A stretch of 64,000 bases of DNA, from positions 1,364,001 to 1,428,000 of the forward strand of contig OX637806.1 in the NCBI GenBank assembly GCA_951802425.1, given 5' to 3'. The notes beneath the pieces were generated by a model that had not been told where the DNA came from, did not search any database, and saw nothing but the letters and a program-made list of their open reading frames with translations. Positions 23,045-35,044 of the stretch are shown here, piece by piece (the first letter of the stretch is position 1; every line of letters starts with the position of its first letter). Origin of the DNA: Clavaria fumosa. Lineage: Eukaryota; Basidiomycota; Agaricomycetes; Agaricales; Clavariaceae. Both the position numbers and the translations under genes were made by a program.

Positions 23045-26000
23045 ATGCTGGACCTAGCTGTTGCCCCCTTTGATGGGCAGAAAAGGAACTTCCATATGTT
23101 CCTCTGATCCCTTTGCCTCCTGTTTATGGCAAACCCGACTGTCTATGCTGTGGACCTGGTGAAGGTCCTTTTTGCTCTGAGCAAAATTACTGGAGAAGGA
23201 TTTGCTGCTGAATGGGCGAATATGAAAGCAGAAGAGATCCTGGGTAGTGGCAAGGCCGGAACCTGGGTGGAGTTTGTGGAGGAGATGAAGCAGGCATTTG
23301 ATGACCTGAACAACTGTGCGACTGCCCTTGCCGATATTGCAGGGTTGAAACAGGGTGCCATGATGGCACCAGAGTTCTTTGCAAGATTCGAGACGCTGTT
23401 CCGATGGGCAGAGTTGAGTGCAGAGAAGGACTCAGGAATCCTGGTCCATTGGCTGGAGTTGAACCTGAGTAGGAGGTTGGTGGAGAGGATCTATGGTGTC
23501 TCCCCGATGCCAGAGACTTATGGAGAATGGAAAGTGCTGTCAGAAAGACTGGATGCCCAGCAAAGGTGATTTGACGCGATAGTCATGGAACAGACACCAC
23601 GACCCATGCAACCCACCACGACCTTTTCGTGACCTGCCGCAGCCCTCTCGCACCCTCTGAATGTGGCCATGGGCCATGGATGTGCCCCTGCTGATGAGAG
23701 ACGTTGTTTCCGATGCCACCAGATTGGGCATGCCATCCGTTTCTGCCCCCTGCCTGACATGCATCTGCAGGTCCCAAGAGCCCGAACCTGTGGAGTGCCA
23801 GGTACCCCCCGAACAACGGAGGATTACCATAGAGAGATTGCGTTGCTCCAAGCAAAACTGGAGCCACTTGAGAGAGAAAGGAGGACTCTGGCTGGAGAGA
23901 AGAGTCGTTCCAGCCCCCATTCCGTCCCTGTGCCGGCAGCAAGTATACCAAAGTATACTATCTTGCAGTGGAGACATACCCAAATTGGGGCTGAGGTGAA
24001 AGAGGAAGTGAGACTGGCAGAGCACCCAACCAAGGTGCAGCCAGAGGTGGAGAAACGTGTGCCATGAGAGCTAGCCATCCAGGTGCACTTGGAGACCCTC
24101 AGCACTGGCAAGTGGGCTATGACGATGGCCCTTGTCGACTCAGGATGCACCAACTGTTTCATGGATTTGGAGTGGGCAAAAAGAGTGGGCCTGGAACCAT
24201 CTCCCTTGCTGAACCCGATCACAATGTACAACGTGGATGGGTCACAGAACAGAGAGGGTAAAATCCGCTTTGGAATTGAGCTGCTGGTGAAGGTGGGCGA
24301 CCATCGTGAATGGGTCCATTTCCTGCTGGGAAAGATCCAATCCCACAAGGTCATCCTTGGGCATGACTGGCTCAAGCGACACAACCCTGACATTGACTGG
24401 AAGAAGGCAGAGCTGAGCCTTACCCACTGCCTCCCACAGTGTTCCCCATCCCCTCGAGCCCCTGCACCCCCGAAAACGAGTACCCTCGCATCTGCGAGTA
24501 TTCCAGACACCTGTTTTCCTAACTCTGGCCCTACCCCTGATTGGCCCAGCCGCTACCCTTTGGTTTTTAGTGAAGCGAAGTGGGATGAGCTTCCCCGCTC
24601 CCGACCGGACTTCAATATTAAAATCGAGTTCAAAAAGGACCCTGAGCACCTCTCCTCCAAGCTATACTCACTGACATGGCAGGAGATGGTGGAGATGAAC
24701 CATTGGGTGGATGAGCAGCTTGCTTCTGGACGAATCCGGCCCTCGAAATCCCCATATGCCAGCCCCTTCTTCTTCAAACATGAGAAGGACAAGCTGTGGC
24801 CAATTATCGACTACTCGAGGCTGAATGCACACCTGGTCAAGGACAAGTACCCCCTTCCCCGCATCCGAGACACAGTGGATGTGCTTAAGGGAGCATTGAT
24901 CTACTCTAAGATTGATGCAAAGGGAGGTTTCCCATCCATGCAGGTCTGGCCAGAGCACCAGCACCGCTGTGCCTTCTTGACACCTCGTGGACTCTTTGAA
25001 CCTGCAGTTATGTGGTTTGGACTACAGAATGCCCCTGCTACCTTCCAACGCTTCATGAATCATGTGTTGAGGGAGGAGATTGCAGGAGGACATGTGAGGG
25101 CCTATGTGGATGATGTCATTGTGTTTGCAGAGGACTTGGCTACACACCGGTACTGGATGGATCAAGTCTTGAGGAAGTTTGGAGAGAATGGGTTGTGTCT
25201 CAAACTCAGTAAATGCGAGTTTGAGAAGAGTGAGATCATCTTCCTGGGGATGAAGATCTCTCACAACCGGCTAGAGCACGACCCAGCCAGGGGTGCAGCA
25301 GTCCAAGATTGGCCACATCCTAGGAATGTGAAGGATGTCCAGAGGTTCAATGGGATGTTGAACTACCTCCACCGGCACATCCCGAATCTTTCTGCTCGGG
25401 CAAAGCCACTCTTCTGGCTGACTGGGAATGTTCCATGGAAATTGGAGGAGGAGGAAGCAGCCTTCCGAGATCTCCTTCAGGCACTTGTATCAGCCCTGGT
25501 ATTGGCTCTGCCTCAGGACAAAGGGAGATGGAAGGTAGAGACAGATGCGAGTAACCTGGTGACTGGTGGAGTGCTCTCGCAGCAGCAGATGGATGGAACC
25601 TGGAGAGTTGTTGACTATATCTCCAAGGCCTCACTGCAGCTGAGAAGAACTACGATGTGTACGACAAGGAGTTCTGGGCTGTGATTCGGGCACTTCGTGA
25701 GTGGCGGGCGTACCTCATTGGAGCGGATGAGACAATTGAGATCTGGACGAACCATGCGAACCTCCAGTACTTCTGGAAGCCCCAGAAGTTGAAACCGAGG
25801 CAGGTCCGTTGGGTTGGAGAGCTCCAGTGCTTTGACTTTGAGATAAAGTATCGCACTGGCAAGTCGAATACGAAGGCAGATGCACTCTCCCGGAGACCAG
25901 ACTATGGAGAGATGGTGGAGGAGGATGCACTGGTGCAGGTTTTCCCAGAAATGGCAGTCTGTGTGTCGTTCACATCAGAAATGGAGACACTACTCCAGAA

Positions 26001-27414
26001 AAATAGCGCGGTACACATACAGAAGCCAGAGGAGCTTGATGACGAGTGGACATGAGATCGTGCTGGACTCTGGCGAAAGGGGATAGTCACTTGGGTCCCC
26101 CTAGGAGCTCGTGAGGCTGTCCTCGAGTTTGAGCATGACCTCCCTGCTGCTGGACACCCTGGACCCCAGAAGTTGAGAGTGGCACTGGTGAAGGGTTACT
26201 GGTGGCCAGACATGGTGAAGGATGCGGATCGGTATGCCCAGGGGTGTGAGACATGCCAGAGGACAAAGCCTGACCGTACCAAGCGTGCTGCCCCCCTGCA
26301 CCCCCATCCAGTTCCCGATGGTCCCTGGTCAGTGATCTCATGGGACATAGTCGGTCCCCTCCCCCTCTCCCGTGGACATAATGCCATCCTTGTCATCGTT
26401 GACAAGTTCACAAAACAGACACTGCTCGAAGCGATTGGGCTCGACCTCACGGGACTTGGAGCAGCGCGTCTCCTCTGAGATCGAGTGTTTCGGGACCATG
26501 GAGTCCCTCATAAGGTCATGAGTGACTGAGGCTCCCAGTTTGTGTCTCGGTTCATGAAGGAGTTCTACTGTATGATCCGAGTAAAGGCAAACCCGAGTAT
26601 GGCCTTCCACCCACAGACTGATGGGCAGACAGAGCGGGCAAATCAGGAGATGGAGATCTATCTCCGGGCCTATGTGGACCACCTCCAGGACGATTGGGCC
26701 GAGTGGTTGTCAACTGCTGAGTTTGCTCTTAACAATCGTGAGCACTCCGCGACAGGACAGATGCCTTTCTTCCTTGATTATGGATGACACCCTTGGAATG
26801 GGGGACTCCGCCCACCTTCTGAGGTGAACCCGGCAGCAGATGAGTGGATGGCTAAGCTCACGGAGTCCCAAAGAGCAGCCAAGGAGGCGATGGAGAAAGC
26901 GGCGGCAGCGATGAAGAAGAGCTACGATAAGGGGAAATGCCCAAGTCGGGAGTACTCTGAGGGAGATCTGGTCTGGCTGGATACTAGAAACCTGAAGATG
27001 GACCAGCCCTCTAAAAAGCTTGACAACAAGAGAGCAGGCCCCTTCGCAGTTGAGGAGAAGGTGGGACCTGCTGGGTATCGCCTCAAGCTCCCTTGGGCCT
27101 GGCGCATCCATTGGGTCTTCAATGAGTTGCTGTTGACGCCATACCATCCCCCTTCCTTCCCTTCCCAGAATCTACCTCCCCCTCCACCCCCTACAATTGA
27201 AGATGACCACCTGGAGTATGATGTGGAGGCAATCCTTGATGTCAAGAAGGTGGGGCGTGGGGTGAAGTACTTGGTGAAGTGGTTGGGATACCCAGTGGAG
27301 GAAAACACTTGGGAGCCCCGTAGGAACCTCACCAACGTAGTGCTGCTGCTCCGGGACTTCTTCCTTGCCCACCCTGACAAGGCCAAGCTAGCTGGTCGAG
27401 ACGCCCAGCCTTAA
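23045..27414 (+). pseudogene. Chromovirus gag-pol of E3, disabled by several stops
   Basis: The frame begins at an ATG that gives 'MLDLAVAPFDG', lacking the first 15 or so residues present in E1 and E2; E6 starts the same way, so this is a subfamily trait. Gag, the CCHC knuckle (CFRCHQIGHAIRFC near 23707), protease DSGC, RT with YVDD (near 25105), RNase H, integrase and an in-frame chromodomain ('YLVKWLGYPVEENTWEP' near 27270-27320) are all recognisable. Defects include TGA near 23107, a TGA at about 23566, a frame change around 23570-23660, TGA at 24065, a 1-nt loss at about 25630 in RNase H, and TGA at about 26053, 26476, 26527 and 26785. Most of the stops replace Arg codons such as CGA. 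Confidence 0.92.
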
Positions 27415-27425
27415 GAGGGGGGTGA

Positions 27426-27714
27426 TGTTAGGATTGCTTACCTAAGCCATCCCAAAAAGGAGGAGTTGTGGAGAAATTAGAGAAGATTGTTGGAAGGTCA
27501 CATGACCTGTGGTGGAGGATTACATAATTGGGAGATCACATGACTTGGGCCTGGGCGCGTCACGTGATCCGAGAGGTCCGAGCGTGGGAACGCCGGCAAA
27601 TGCCGAAGCGTTTGCTATATATACTACGTCTTTTCCATTCTTGTACCCTTTTCCCCTTATCTTAGTATTGTCGTCATGACCTTATGCTTAAGTTGTGTGA
27701 GACCCAGTCTGATA
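27426..27714 (+). repeat. 3' LTR of E3 (289 bp)
   Basis: Starts TGTTAGGATTGC after the polypurine tract and ends CAGTCTGATA, followed by the CCAAT target repeat. It retains more CpG than its 5' partner. Confidence 0.93.
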
Positions 27715-27719
27715 CCAAT

Positions 27720-28499
27720 ACAGTTCCAAGATATCATCAATAAATTAATTTTGTGCAATTTCTTGTGGTGAAAGATAGTGAAAAACACCTAAGATTATGG
27801 CTAAGATGACCCAAAAACTAACATGAAATTAGCCTATTAGATCAACTTAAAAGGCACCAATGATAGAGTGAAATCCACCTATTAGAGATCAGCTTAAAAT
27901 ACACTTGTATTGTAGTGATATTCACCCAAAAAACAGTGGGTGAATTCAGACATAAAAGTAGTGAAAATCACCCAATAAACACTTGATTATCAACTCATCA
28001 TGGTGATTTTCACTTAGGAAACCATTGATATTCACCACATTTCAGGGTTCTTTGTGTGGTGATTTTCACCCAACTTGGGGCCTACAGTGGTTGGTGGACT
28101 ATATATATTACAGTAGCTAGATTGTGTATCCTCACATCACTATTAAATTTCCTTTCTTCATCTGCTCTCATGACCTTGTACTTTCCCTCACAACCTTGTA
28201 CTTCCCTTTGTGACTGTCAGCCCAGGTCCCTCACAAAGAGCATAAGGGGGGAAGAACTTGATTTCAACATAGGGGATTACTACTATTACATGAGCAGTAT
28301 ATATACTAGTGGAGGGGGCAGCACAAAGTATGAGTCATGTGAGTGGAAACAAGGCTATGCACTCTGAGTTGTGAGGAGTTAGAGGGGTGAGGCAAGGCAA
28401 AGGGAATACTAAATGTGGTGAGGTATGAACAGTGGATGATGATAGGGAGAATGCTTGGCATGGTCTTGGCCACCTGAGGGGAGGCCTCAATTAGTCCCA
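27720..28499. other. Non-coding stretch with many ggtgattttcacc-like motifs
   Basis: Between 27850 and 28075 there are at least six variants of gtgatattcaccc and its complement (for example gtgaaaatcaccca and ggtgattttcaccca), a short interrupted palindrome. They continue motifs left of E3 (gtgacattcacc near 16485 and tttcaccc near 15800). Such clusters are typical of DNA-transposon subterminal regions, so this may be the far end of the KDZ element. The segment about 28086-28163 recurs at about 49630-49702. No gene is seen. Confidence 0.5.
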
Positions 28500-29530
28500 A
28501 TTATGTTAGATTGCCTGATGGGAACTGTCAGTACCACTATCCTGGATCTGCCTCCATATCAAGCTTCTTGTTGGGATGGTCCATTCTTAAGTCCTGTGTG
28601 TCAAGCCATACAAGATTTCCCTTTGTATTCACAGCTGGGACATTTGTCCTTGTCATAACTCTTCTTCATCACTTGTGTGGCCTTCTCCATTGCCACTCTT
28701 GCAGCTCTACATGACTCCTCAAGTTTTGCCATCCACTTGTCAGCCACCAGTTTTACTTCCAATCAAAGGTGGATGCCTCCATTCCAGGGATGTTGGCCAT
28801 ACTCCAGGAAGAAGGGAGTCTGTTGAGTATCAGAATGCTCACAGTTATTCAGCATGAATTCTGCAGTACTCAGCCATTCAGCCCAGTCATCCTGGAGATG
28901 GTCTACAGATGCCTGTAGGTAGGTCTTGACCTCTTGGTTCACTCTCTTGGTTTGTCCATCAGTCTGGGGGTGGAAGGCAGTGCTTGGGTTCACTTTTATC
29001 CCAATCATTTTATAGAATTCCTTCATGAATTGCAAGACAAATTGTAGTCCATGATCACTAATGATTTTTTGCAGAATTCCATGGTTTCAGAAGACCCAGT
29101 CACACAGGATTCTGGCTGCTCCCAGCCCTGTCAGGTTGAAACCAATTGGCTCAATGAGTGTGCGTTTGGTGAACTTGTCAACGATTGCCATGATTGAGTA
29201 ATACCCATGGGATTGTGGGAGAGGTCCAACTGTCCAACTATGTCCCAGCTAATCACTGACCAGGGGCCACTTGGTACAGGATGAGGGTGGAGTGGGGCAG
29301 ATCATTTAGTCCTGTCAGGTTTGATTCTCTGGCAGGTTTCACACCCAGTAACATAGTGCTCCACATCTTCCTTCATGCTGGGCCACCAATATGACCTGAA
29401 CACAGCACTCTTCATTTTCTTCATACCAGGGTGTCTGGCTGTGGGGAGATCATGCTCATAGTTGAGCATGGTCTCACATATTGCTGGTGGTATCCACACA
29501 ATGTCATTCTTCCACCACAGTCCAAAGCAA
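28500..29530 (-). pseudogene. Chromovirus integrase remnant of E6
   Basis: Reverse frames show the zinc-binding segment ('HDLPTARHPG', 'GCETCQRIKPDRTK' near 29300-29450) and core pieces ('STAFHPQTDGQTKRVNQEV' near 28920-28985, 'DDWAEWLSTAEF' near 28860-28895). The segment between is broken by stops. Beyond 28700 the similarity fades through 'KKLDMEADP'-like text near 28540. Confidence 0.8.
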
Positions 29531-30110
29531 TCCCTGGTCCAGCTGTTGTCAAGTTCACCAGGTTTCTGTCAGAATCCATCCATTTTTCCCTACCCAATTC
29601 GACTCTATCATTGCCTATGGATCTCCTGACGCCCTCTCACCACCTTGCGGACCACCCTATGCACTTCTGAAACCTGCCTTCTTCTTCTGGAGCCCTCCCG
29701 GGCTTCCCTCGCCTTCACAAAACACTTGCGACCACAACACTATGCTCATGCAGCCTCTCTCCATCACACCTTACACATATCCATCACCCAAACCTGCCAA
29801 ACTGATGTGCGATGCGCAGTTATGCAATCTCTTCATCCGACACGTGACTTGCCGCATGGCACCCCCAGCACTACCACTATCAGCGCTAATATGTTACCAG
29901 TGTTATGGCTGTTACCTGCATTACCAGTGATACCCATGTGACCTCCCACCCAAAGTCACCTGTGCCACTAGCATCACCTGTGTCACTAGCATCACCCACA
30001 TGACTGCTCTTATGACCTTGCAACCTTAATGCTCAAACACACCACCAACAGTCAGCTGCAAATACCCTTCAAATTATGCTTCCCTTCTTCTCCCCAGTAC
30101 TCTATAACTA
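29531..30110. other. No gene seen; C-rich dispersed-repeat-like sequence
   Basis: The stretch has no coding similarity. It is rich in short cgacc/ccttc words like those inside R1 and has simple repeats of 'agcatcacc' near 29965-29995. It may be internal sequence of the R1 retroelement. Confidence 0.4.
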
Positions 30111-31614
30111 TGTTACCTATGATCTGAGAATCCCCCCGTAGTTATAGTTACATATATGCTTATTTAACTAGGTTGCAACCCATGACAGGTCATCTTCACG
30201 ACCTTACCTATGCATCCTTAACCCCTCATGACCTTAGTAGAACATGTGCCTAGTCACTTTATGACTAAACATACCCCGTACCACTATAGTCTCATCACCT
30301 GGCAACCTCTGTACTTTTCCTTCTTTGTTATACCTTCTGTATGCATGTATATAAAGTCTTGCATGTACTTACAGTACTCTAGACTTGATATTGATGCACT
30401 TTGGTTTAAGCTTGAGGCTATTATGCCCTTTGAGCTTGGGACCATCATGATTGATAGGTCTTGTCTCACTTGGTGACCTCGACAACACCAAGACTACTCT
30501 GCTTCTCTCTAAACTTGCACACCTAAGTATTTCCTTTATTTTGTCTTGGTACTGATTCTCCGAACCCCACAGGTTCTCCTGTCAGTTGGCAAAGTCATTG
30601 CCTTCACCGACACATCTCTCGACACCATTGCGACCACTCACGACCTTCTCAACTAGTGTTTTAAGGTCCAGTCTACTGGACCGAAAAAATGACCGAAACT
30701 GAACTGAACTTAACCGCAAAAGACCGAACCATTGGTTATGGTTAAGCCAATTCTTGGACACTACCAGTTAACAGTCTAAGGGTTGCCGAGTTTTCAAAAA
30801 GACTGCAAGAAACCGGTTCTAACTGGTCATAACTGATCTTTCAAATATTAATAAGGGACTGTCACTGAGCAGGCCCTTGTAGGTGCACAAGGGGCCACTC
30901 TACAGAAAATTATGCTAGCATGGCTTGCAAATCATGAAGTCTGCATGGAAAGATAACATCAGAGACCTTGCTGCTTGGAACTCAAGCCAGGTGGAGGAAA
31001 TACATGATGAAATGAAGGAATACTGTGACTTACTGGCTGCTGATGGGGAGCAGGTGAGGGGACAATCCTGAGATTGAGGTTGTGTTGTTTAGGTTGTGTT
31101 GTTTAGGTTGTGTTGTTTTAGAGTAGATAGACTGGTCTAGACTGACAATAAGACTGAATAAGACTGGTCATGACTGGTCCTCAAAAAGACTGGTCAAGAC
31201 TGGTCTATAGACCATAACTTAACTGAAACGAACCAGTTTTCTTCAGTTCAGTCCAGTTATGGATATATTCAGCTACAGTCTCAATCAGTTACAGTTACAG
31301 TTAAGCCCAAATGAGGACCAACAACTGGACTGAACTGGACTTGAAAACACTATTCTCAACAACATCTATTTCTCCCATTTTGTCTATTTTCTTCTTTACA
31401 CTTTGTCTTGTCAACCTCACAACATTCTTAGCAACAACTCCCTTCTTCCAACTTGTCTCTTCTGCTCTTACACTTTGTCAGACATCCTCATGACCTTCTG
31501 GGACTGAGTATTCTTGATTATATTCAACAGTTGATTGGTCTTAGCAAGTTCACAGGATCAGTCACCAACAAATTGAGCTATGGTGCTACTTACGAGACGG
31601 GACAGGCCCTAACA
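30111..31614 (+). repeat. LTR-like repeat R1, copy 2, carrying a MITE
   Basis: It begins TGTTACCTATG and ends AGGCCCTAACA and parallels copy 1 at 7382-8252 along its length, including the TATA-like region near 30350. It is interrupted at 30654-31352 by a hAT-like MITE; copy 1 shows the corresponding empty site near 7925 (ctctctcaatatcatctatt). It inserted into, or recombined with, the E6 pol region. Confidence 0.7.
30654..31352. mobile_element. hAT-like non-autonomous element (MITE), 699 bp
   Basis: It is flanked by a perfect 8-bp direct repeat, TTCTCAAC (30646-30653 and 31353-31360). Its ends are inverted repeats, TAGTGTTTTAAGGTCCAG on the left against the complement of CTGGACTTGAAAACACTA on the right. 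The interior is full of 'actggtc/gaccagt'-type words near both ends and has no open frame. The 8-bp duplication and TIR fit the hAT superfamily. Confidence 0.85.
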
Positions 31615-31616
31615 GT

Positions 31617-31883
31617 TTCAACACATGTTTCACACTGTTTTCTTGGAGCAGCGTCTCCATTTCAGAGGTGAAGCTAGTATGGGCTTCTACATCAGAGGGG
31701 AATACTTGGATCAGGGCATCCTCTTCTGCTGCATCTTCATAGTCTGGTCTCCAAGATAGGGTATCAGCTTTCATGTTGCTCTTGCCAGTTCAGTATTTGA
31801 TCTCAAAGTTGAAGCATTGGAGCTCTCCATACCAGTGTATCTGTCAGGGTATTAGTTTCTGGGGCTTCCTGAAATACTGGATC
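31617..31883 (-). pseudogene. Chromovirus RNase H/linker remnant of E6
   Basis: Reverse frames read 'KADTLSWRPDYEDAAEEDA' and 'TSFTSEMETLLQENS', which correspond to the RNase H tail and linker in E2 ('DALSRRPDYGEM', 'TSEMETLLQKNS'). The match ends abruptly at about 31883 (aatactgga). Confidence 0.8.
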
Positions 31884-32580
31884 CAAAACCCCCTAGGGCT
31901 GCCTATTGGGGGTTTAACAATATCCCAAACAGAGGGCACAGGGCCCTCTCAAAAGCAAAAAAAGAAAGTGGCTAGGTCATCAACTGCTAAGGCCATGAAG
32001 AGGCCTGTTGTGTTGTCACCTGACTGGAGTGACAATGAGGGCGAGCTGCCATGCGACTACAAGCAGGGCTCAGACTAAGTGTCCACACCTTTTAAAAATT
32101 GCCTACCCCACAGGATGAGACAGCAGCACTTGGGGCACCCCCCACTGGGGCATGCCACTTGTGACACACTGTCCAACTGGGGGCAGGTCATGCAGACCAC
32201 CACACTGGACCTGTCAGCACCAGGTGAAGGCCCCAGGAGGGGATCATGCCCAGTGACATGGCGACAACCCTGCCCAAGGGGATGTGCCCCTTTAATATTA
32301 TTATACAATCCTGCTCATTGTCCCACACTGCCCATGCATTGTCTCCAGTTAGGGGCCTCCCCGGTGGGGGAGGGTGTAAGGCCCCAGGCCTTCTATATTT
32401 CTGATTACCTAATCTACATACTATTTAGTTCAATAAGCATAGCTGCTTGGCTATGCTTACATCAGTGGCCCTCTGAAGGGCTGCTTGCCTATATATATGA
32501 TGTTGCAACTGTACAGAGAGGGCAGATCCCTCTACATAGAACTATATACTGTTGAGTCTGGTTCTTTTGAGGGATAAGCT
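31884..32580. other. Unclassified insertion/replacement inside E6
   Basis: About 697 bp separate the E6 gag fragment from the RNase H fragment and match neither. It contains a short + strand frame with basic 'SQKQKKKVARSSTAKAM' (about 31945-31995) and a TATA-like 'ctatatatatgatg' near 32490, and may include an LTR edge near 32552 (tgttgagtctgg). No target duplication was found, so insertion with deletion or a rearrangement is equally possible. Confidence 0.4.
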
Positions 32581-33019
32581 GTCTTACAGAGTCCTTCTCT
32601 TCACTCAACTCTGCCCATTGGAACAGCATCTCAAATTTTGCAAAGAACTCTGGTGCTGTCAAGGCACCCTGTTTCAACCTTGCAATATTGGCAAGGGCAG
32701 TCACACAGTCATTCAGGTCGTCGAATGCTCACTTCATCTCCTCCACAAACTCTGCCCAGGTTCCAGCCTCACCATTACCCAGGATCTCTTCTGCCTTCAT
32801 ATTTGCCCATTCTGCAGCAAATCCTTCTCCAGCAATTTTGCTCAGAGCAAAGAGGACCTTCACCAGGTCTGTAGTATAGGTAGTTGGGTTTGCCATAAAC
32901 AGGAGGTGAAGGGATTGGAGGAATGTACAAAAGTTCCTTTTCTGCCCATCAAAGGGGGCAACAGCTAGGTCCAGCATCATTTTATGGCACTGTAAAATAA
33001 AGTTCCAGGCCTTGGGCAC
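32489..33019 (-). pseudogene. Chromovirus gag remnant of E6
   Basis: Reverse frames give 'LAVAPFDGQKRNFCTFLQS', 'GEGFAAEWANMKAEEILG' and, after a shift, 'LANIARLKQGALTAPEFF', colinear with E2/E3 Gag residues 20-140. The frame is shifted near 32730 and the zinc-knuckle part is missing. Confidence 0.85.
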
Positions 33020-33244
33020 TTGGTGTCACACAGAGAGGGTCACAGTAGTTGTCCTCCAGGTCAGGTCACATGTATCTACACACAGTAAAAATTTCATGCA
33101 GTTCTGTTACACACTGCAGGCAAGGGAAAGGAGAAGAGGATGATAGGGGCTGAGCTGTGACAATGTGTCACAGTTTGAAATTTAGGGTCCAGGCTAGCCA
33201 GGTTAGGACACAGGGCTAGGGTGGATGGGCAGATGTTAGTATTA

Positions 33245-33535
33245 TATCAGACTGGGTCTCACACAACTTAAATGTAAGGTCATGACAACAATACTAACAT
33301 AAGGGGAAAAGAGTACAAAAAAGGAAAAGTGAAGGTATATATACCGAATGCTTTGGCATTTGCTGGCATTCCCATGCTCGGACCCTCAGATCACATCACA
33401 CACCCAGGCCCCAGGTCATGTGATCTTATGATTATGTAATCTGACCCCCAGCCACAGGTCATGTGACCTTCCAACAACCCTCCCCAGTTTCTCCACAACT
33501 CCTCTTTGGGATGGCTTATGTAAGCAATCCTAACA
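33245..33535 (-). repeat. 5' LTR of E6 (291 bp)
   Basis: On the + strand it runs from tatcagactgggtctc to caatcctaaca, the reverse of TGTTAGGATTG...GTCTGATA. The CACATGACC-type and TATATATACC boxes remain, while the CACGTG site has decayed to forms such as tcacatcac, again CpG loss. Confidence 0.9.
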
Positions 33536-34766
33536 CAAATGCCATCTCAGAACAGATTACTCCTATTGGAAACCCTGAGATCATGGAAGAAGGCCATGGC
33601 TTCCTGAACACCCAAGCTACAGACTGTAGCCTACAGTGCATGCACCTGACCTGGTCTTACAGAACAGGTACCCCTGGGACTGAACTTGTCATACTGCAGT
33701 TGCATTCCTTTCCTTACTACTTTGGGCTCCCACCATACCATAACTTGGGCCTGGGACCATTTCCTTTCCCAAGTGAGTAAGTGGCCAAGGTTTCATTGTC
33801 AGAGTGTATGATGGAATTGATTTGACTGAGAATTTATAATGCCCCCTCAGCAGTTCAAACCTGTGGCCCCAATTAATTATGGATTTGACCTGTGGCTGTG
33901 GGGGACCTTTCTCCCCTAGGCCATGGGGGCCAAGTGACAAGTGCCCAGAGATGGTCAAACCATCCACTGTAAAACTTGGTTCCATCAAGCAAGAATGACG
34001 CCCGCACATTCAAACAGTATAAGGAATCACTATTCTCCTCAAACTGTAATCTATCCCACTTCGATGCCATAAGCTACGTCGTCGGTGCGCAGACTAGAAC
34101 TCTCGAACGAAGTCCAAAGAATCTCATCAGCTCTCGTCGCCAGAGCACATGGAGGGAGACCAAGAGGGGTCAAATCCGATTCCCCATTGGGTCGAGCTCG
34201 AGTATCTAGTCAGCAGTTAGTTCCTCTTGAGGACGACGATGGCCCTCATCAGGGATACATGACTAGCACATGCGGACGCTTGCAGGCTCCGACGCTAGTG
34301 TCCACTTTACAAACCTCTCTGAGCGGTTGTGCGCCCCGCTGGCAGCGACGCTCGCATCCTCGACTCCCACCCGGCATGACTCAGTGGCCGCAACGACGTG
34401 CCACACAGAAGGGATACTCGACCTGCTCCAAGGCGCGTCTACTGGCATCGACCAGGTTTGCTTACTAGATCCTCAGGCGGAGCATCCGCTTTCGCCAGAG
34501 GATGGGGACAGCCGCTTTTATTTTTTTCTCTTTGGCGTATGTTTCCCATACGGGCATCAAGCACAGCCAGAGTAGGATTAACGAGCAACTCTTGTTCTTC
34601 ACAGGGAATACTGGGTCAGCTTAGCCCGTAGTTTCCCCAGTGTGTTTTTGATCCGTCAAATCCTCGTAGGGGATGACCCACCTTGGGATCGCACTGCTCA
34701 ATTGCGCAACCTCGGCTTTCCCAGATGGCATCTCGGGTCTGTCCAGATTGAGAGCACCAGATAAGG
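33536..34766. other. No gene recognised; change to CpG-rich DNA near 34000
   Basis: Left of about 33950 the sequence is CpG-poor like E6; right of it CpG is common. Short frames at 34270-34575 (+) and elsewhere have no recognisable similarity. The right part may be host sequence that once joined the DNA at 39794, since copia sits between with a CAGAT duplication. Confidence 0.4.
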
Positions 34767-34771
34767 CAGAT

Positions 34772-35036
34772 CACGACCGACTGGGAGGCGACAGGAGATG
34801 CTATTCGTACTTTACTGTCCTTATATACATCCTCCGTAGTTATGTGCTTGTGTATGGTGATGTGACAGTGGTCGCGCTACAATGATGTGTACAATCCCTA
34901 TGCTACAGTTGTTGCTTATCTAAGCATCTGTTCTACACTATCTCGTATGAACGCAACGTGCTATAAGTTAGTTACAGTTGCTAGTAGTACAAGTTATACA
35001 TCGGACGGATCTTCGTAATCCTTGAATACTCCAACA
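34772..35036 (-). repeat. Copia 3' LTR (265 bp)
   Basis: The left copy lies next to the polypurine tract. It differs from the right copy at gaccg/gacca, gttgttg/gtcgttg, gaacg/gaatg and cttcg/cttca. Confidence 0.9.
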
Positions 35037-35044
35037 TACCCCCT

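Larger units (their letters stand above)
16568..27714 (+). mobile_element. Ty3/gypsy chromovirus E3 (outer element, split by E2)
   Basis: The element is bounded by two 289-bp LTRs (16568-16856 and 27426-27714) and by the direct repeat CCAAT at 16563-16567 and 27715-27719. Its 5' leader (16857-16948, resuming at 22562) is split by E2. The LTRs differ at nine positions, all transitions and mostly at CpG. Without E2 it would be about 5.5 kb. It belongs to the TGTTAGGA subfamily together with E2 and E6. Confidence 0.93.
28500..33535 (-). mobile_element. Ty3/gypsy chromovirus E6, highly decayed and interrupted
   Basis: Read right to left there is a 5' LTR (33535-33245), a leader, a gag fragment (33019-32489), an unrelated segment (32580-31884), an RNase H fragment (31883-31617), the inserted R1 repeat (31614-30111), and an integrase fragment ending near 28500. 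Chromodomain and 3' LTR were not recognised. The sequence is almost devoid of CpG. It is of the E3 subfamily, since its gag starts 'MMLDLAVAPFDGQ'. Confidence 0.82.

Noticed and set aside
16568..27714. Tandem chromoviruses sharing a central LTR through unequal recombination
   Set aside because: The E2 LTRs are flanked by CAGCT duplications and the E3 leader resumes exactly after the second one, so nested insertion explains everything.
31884..32580. Clean transposon insertion in E6
   Set aside because: No target duplication or inverted ends were found, and E6 coding is missing around it; left as unclassified.
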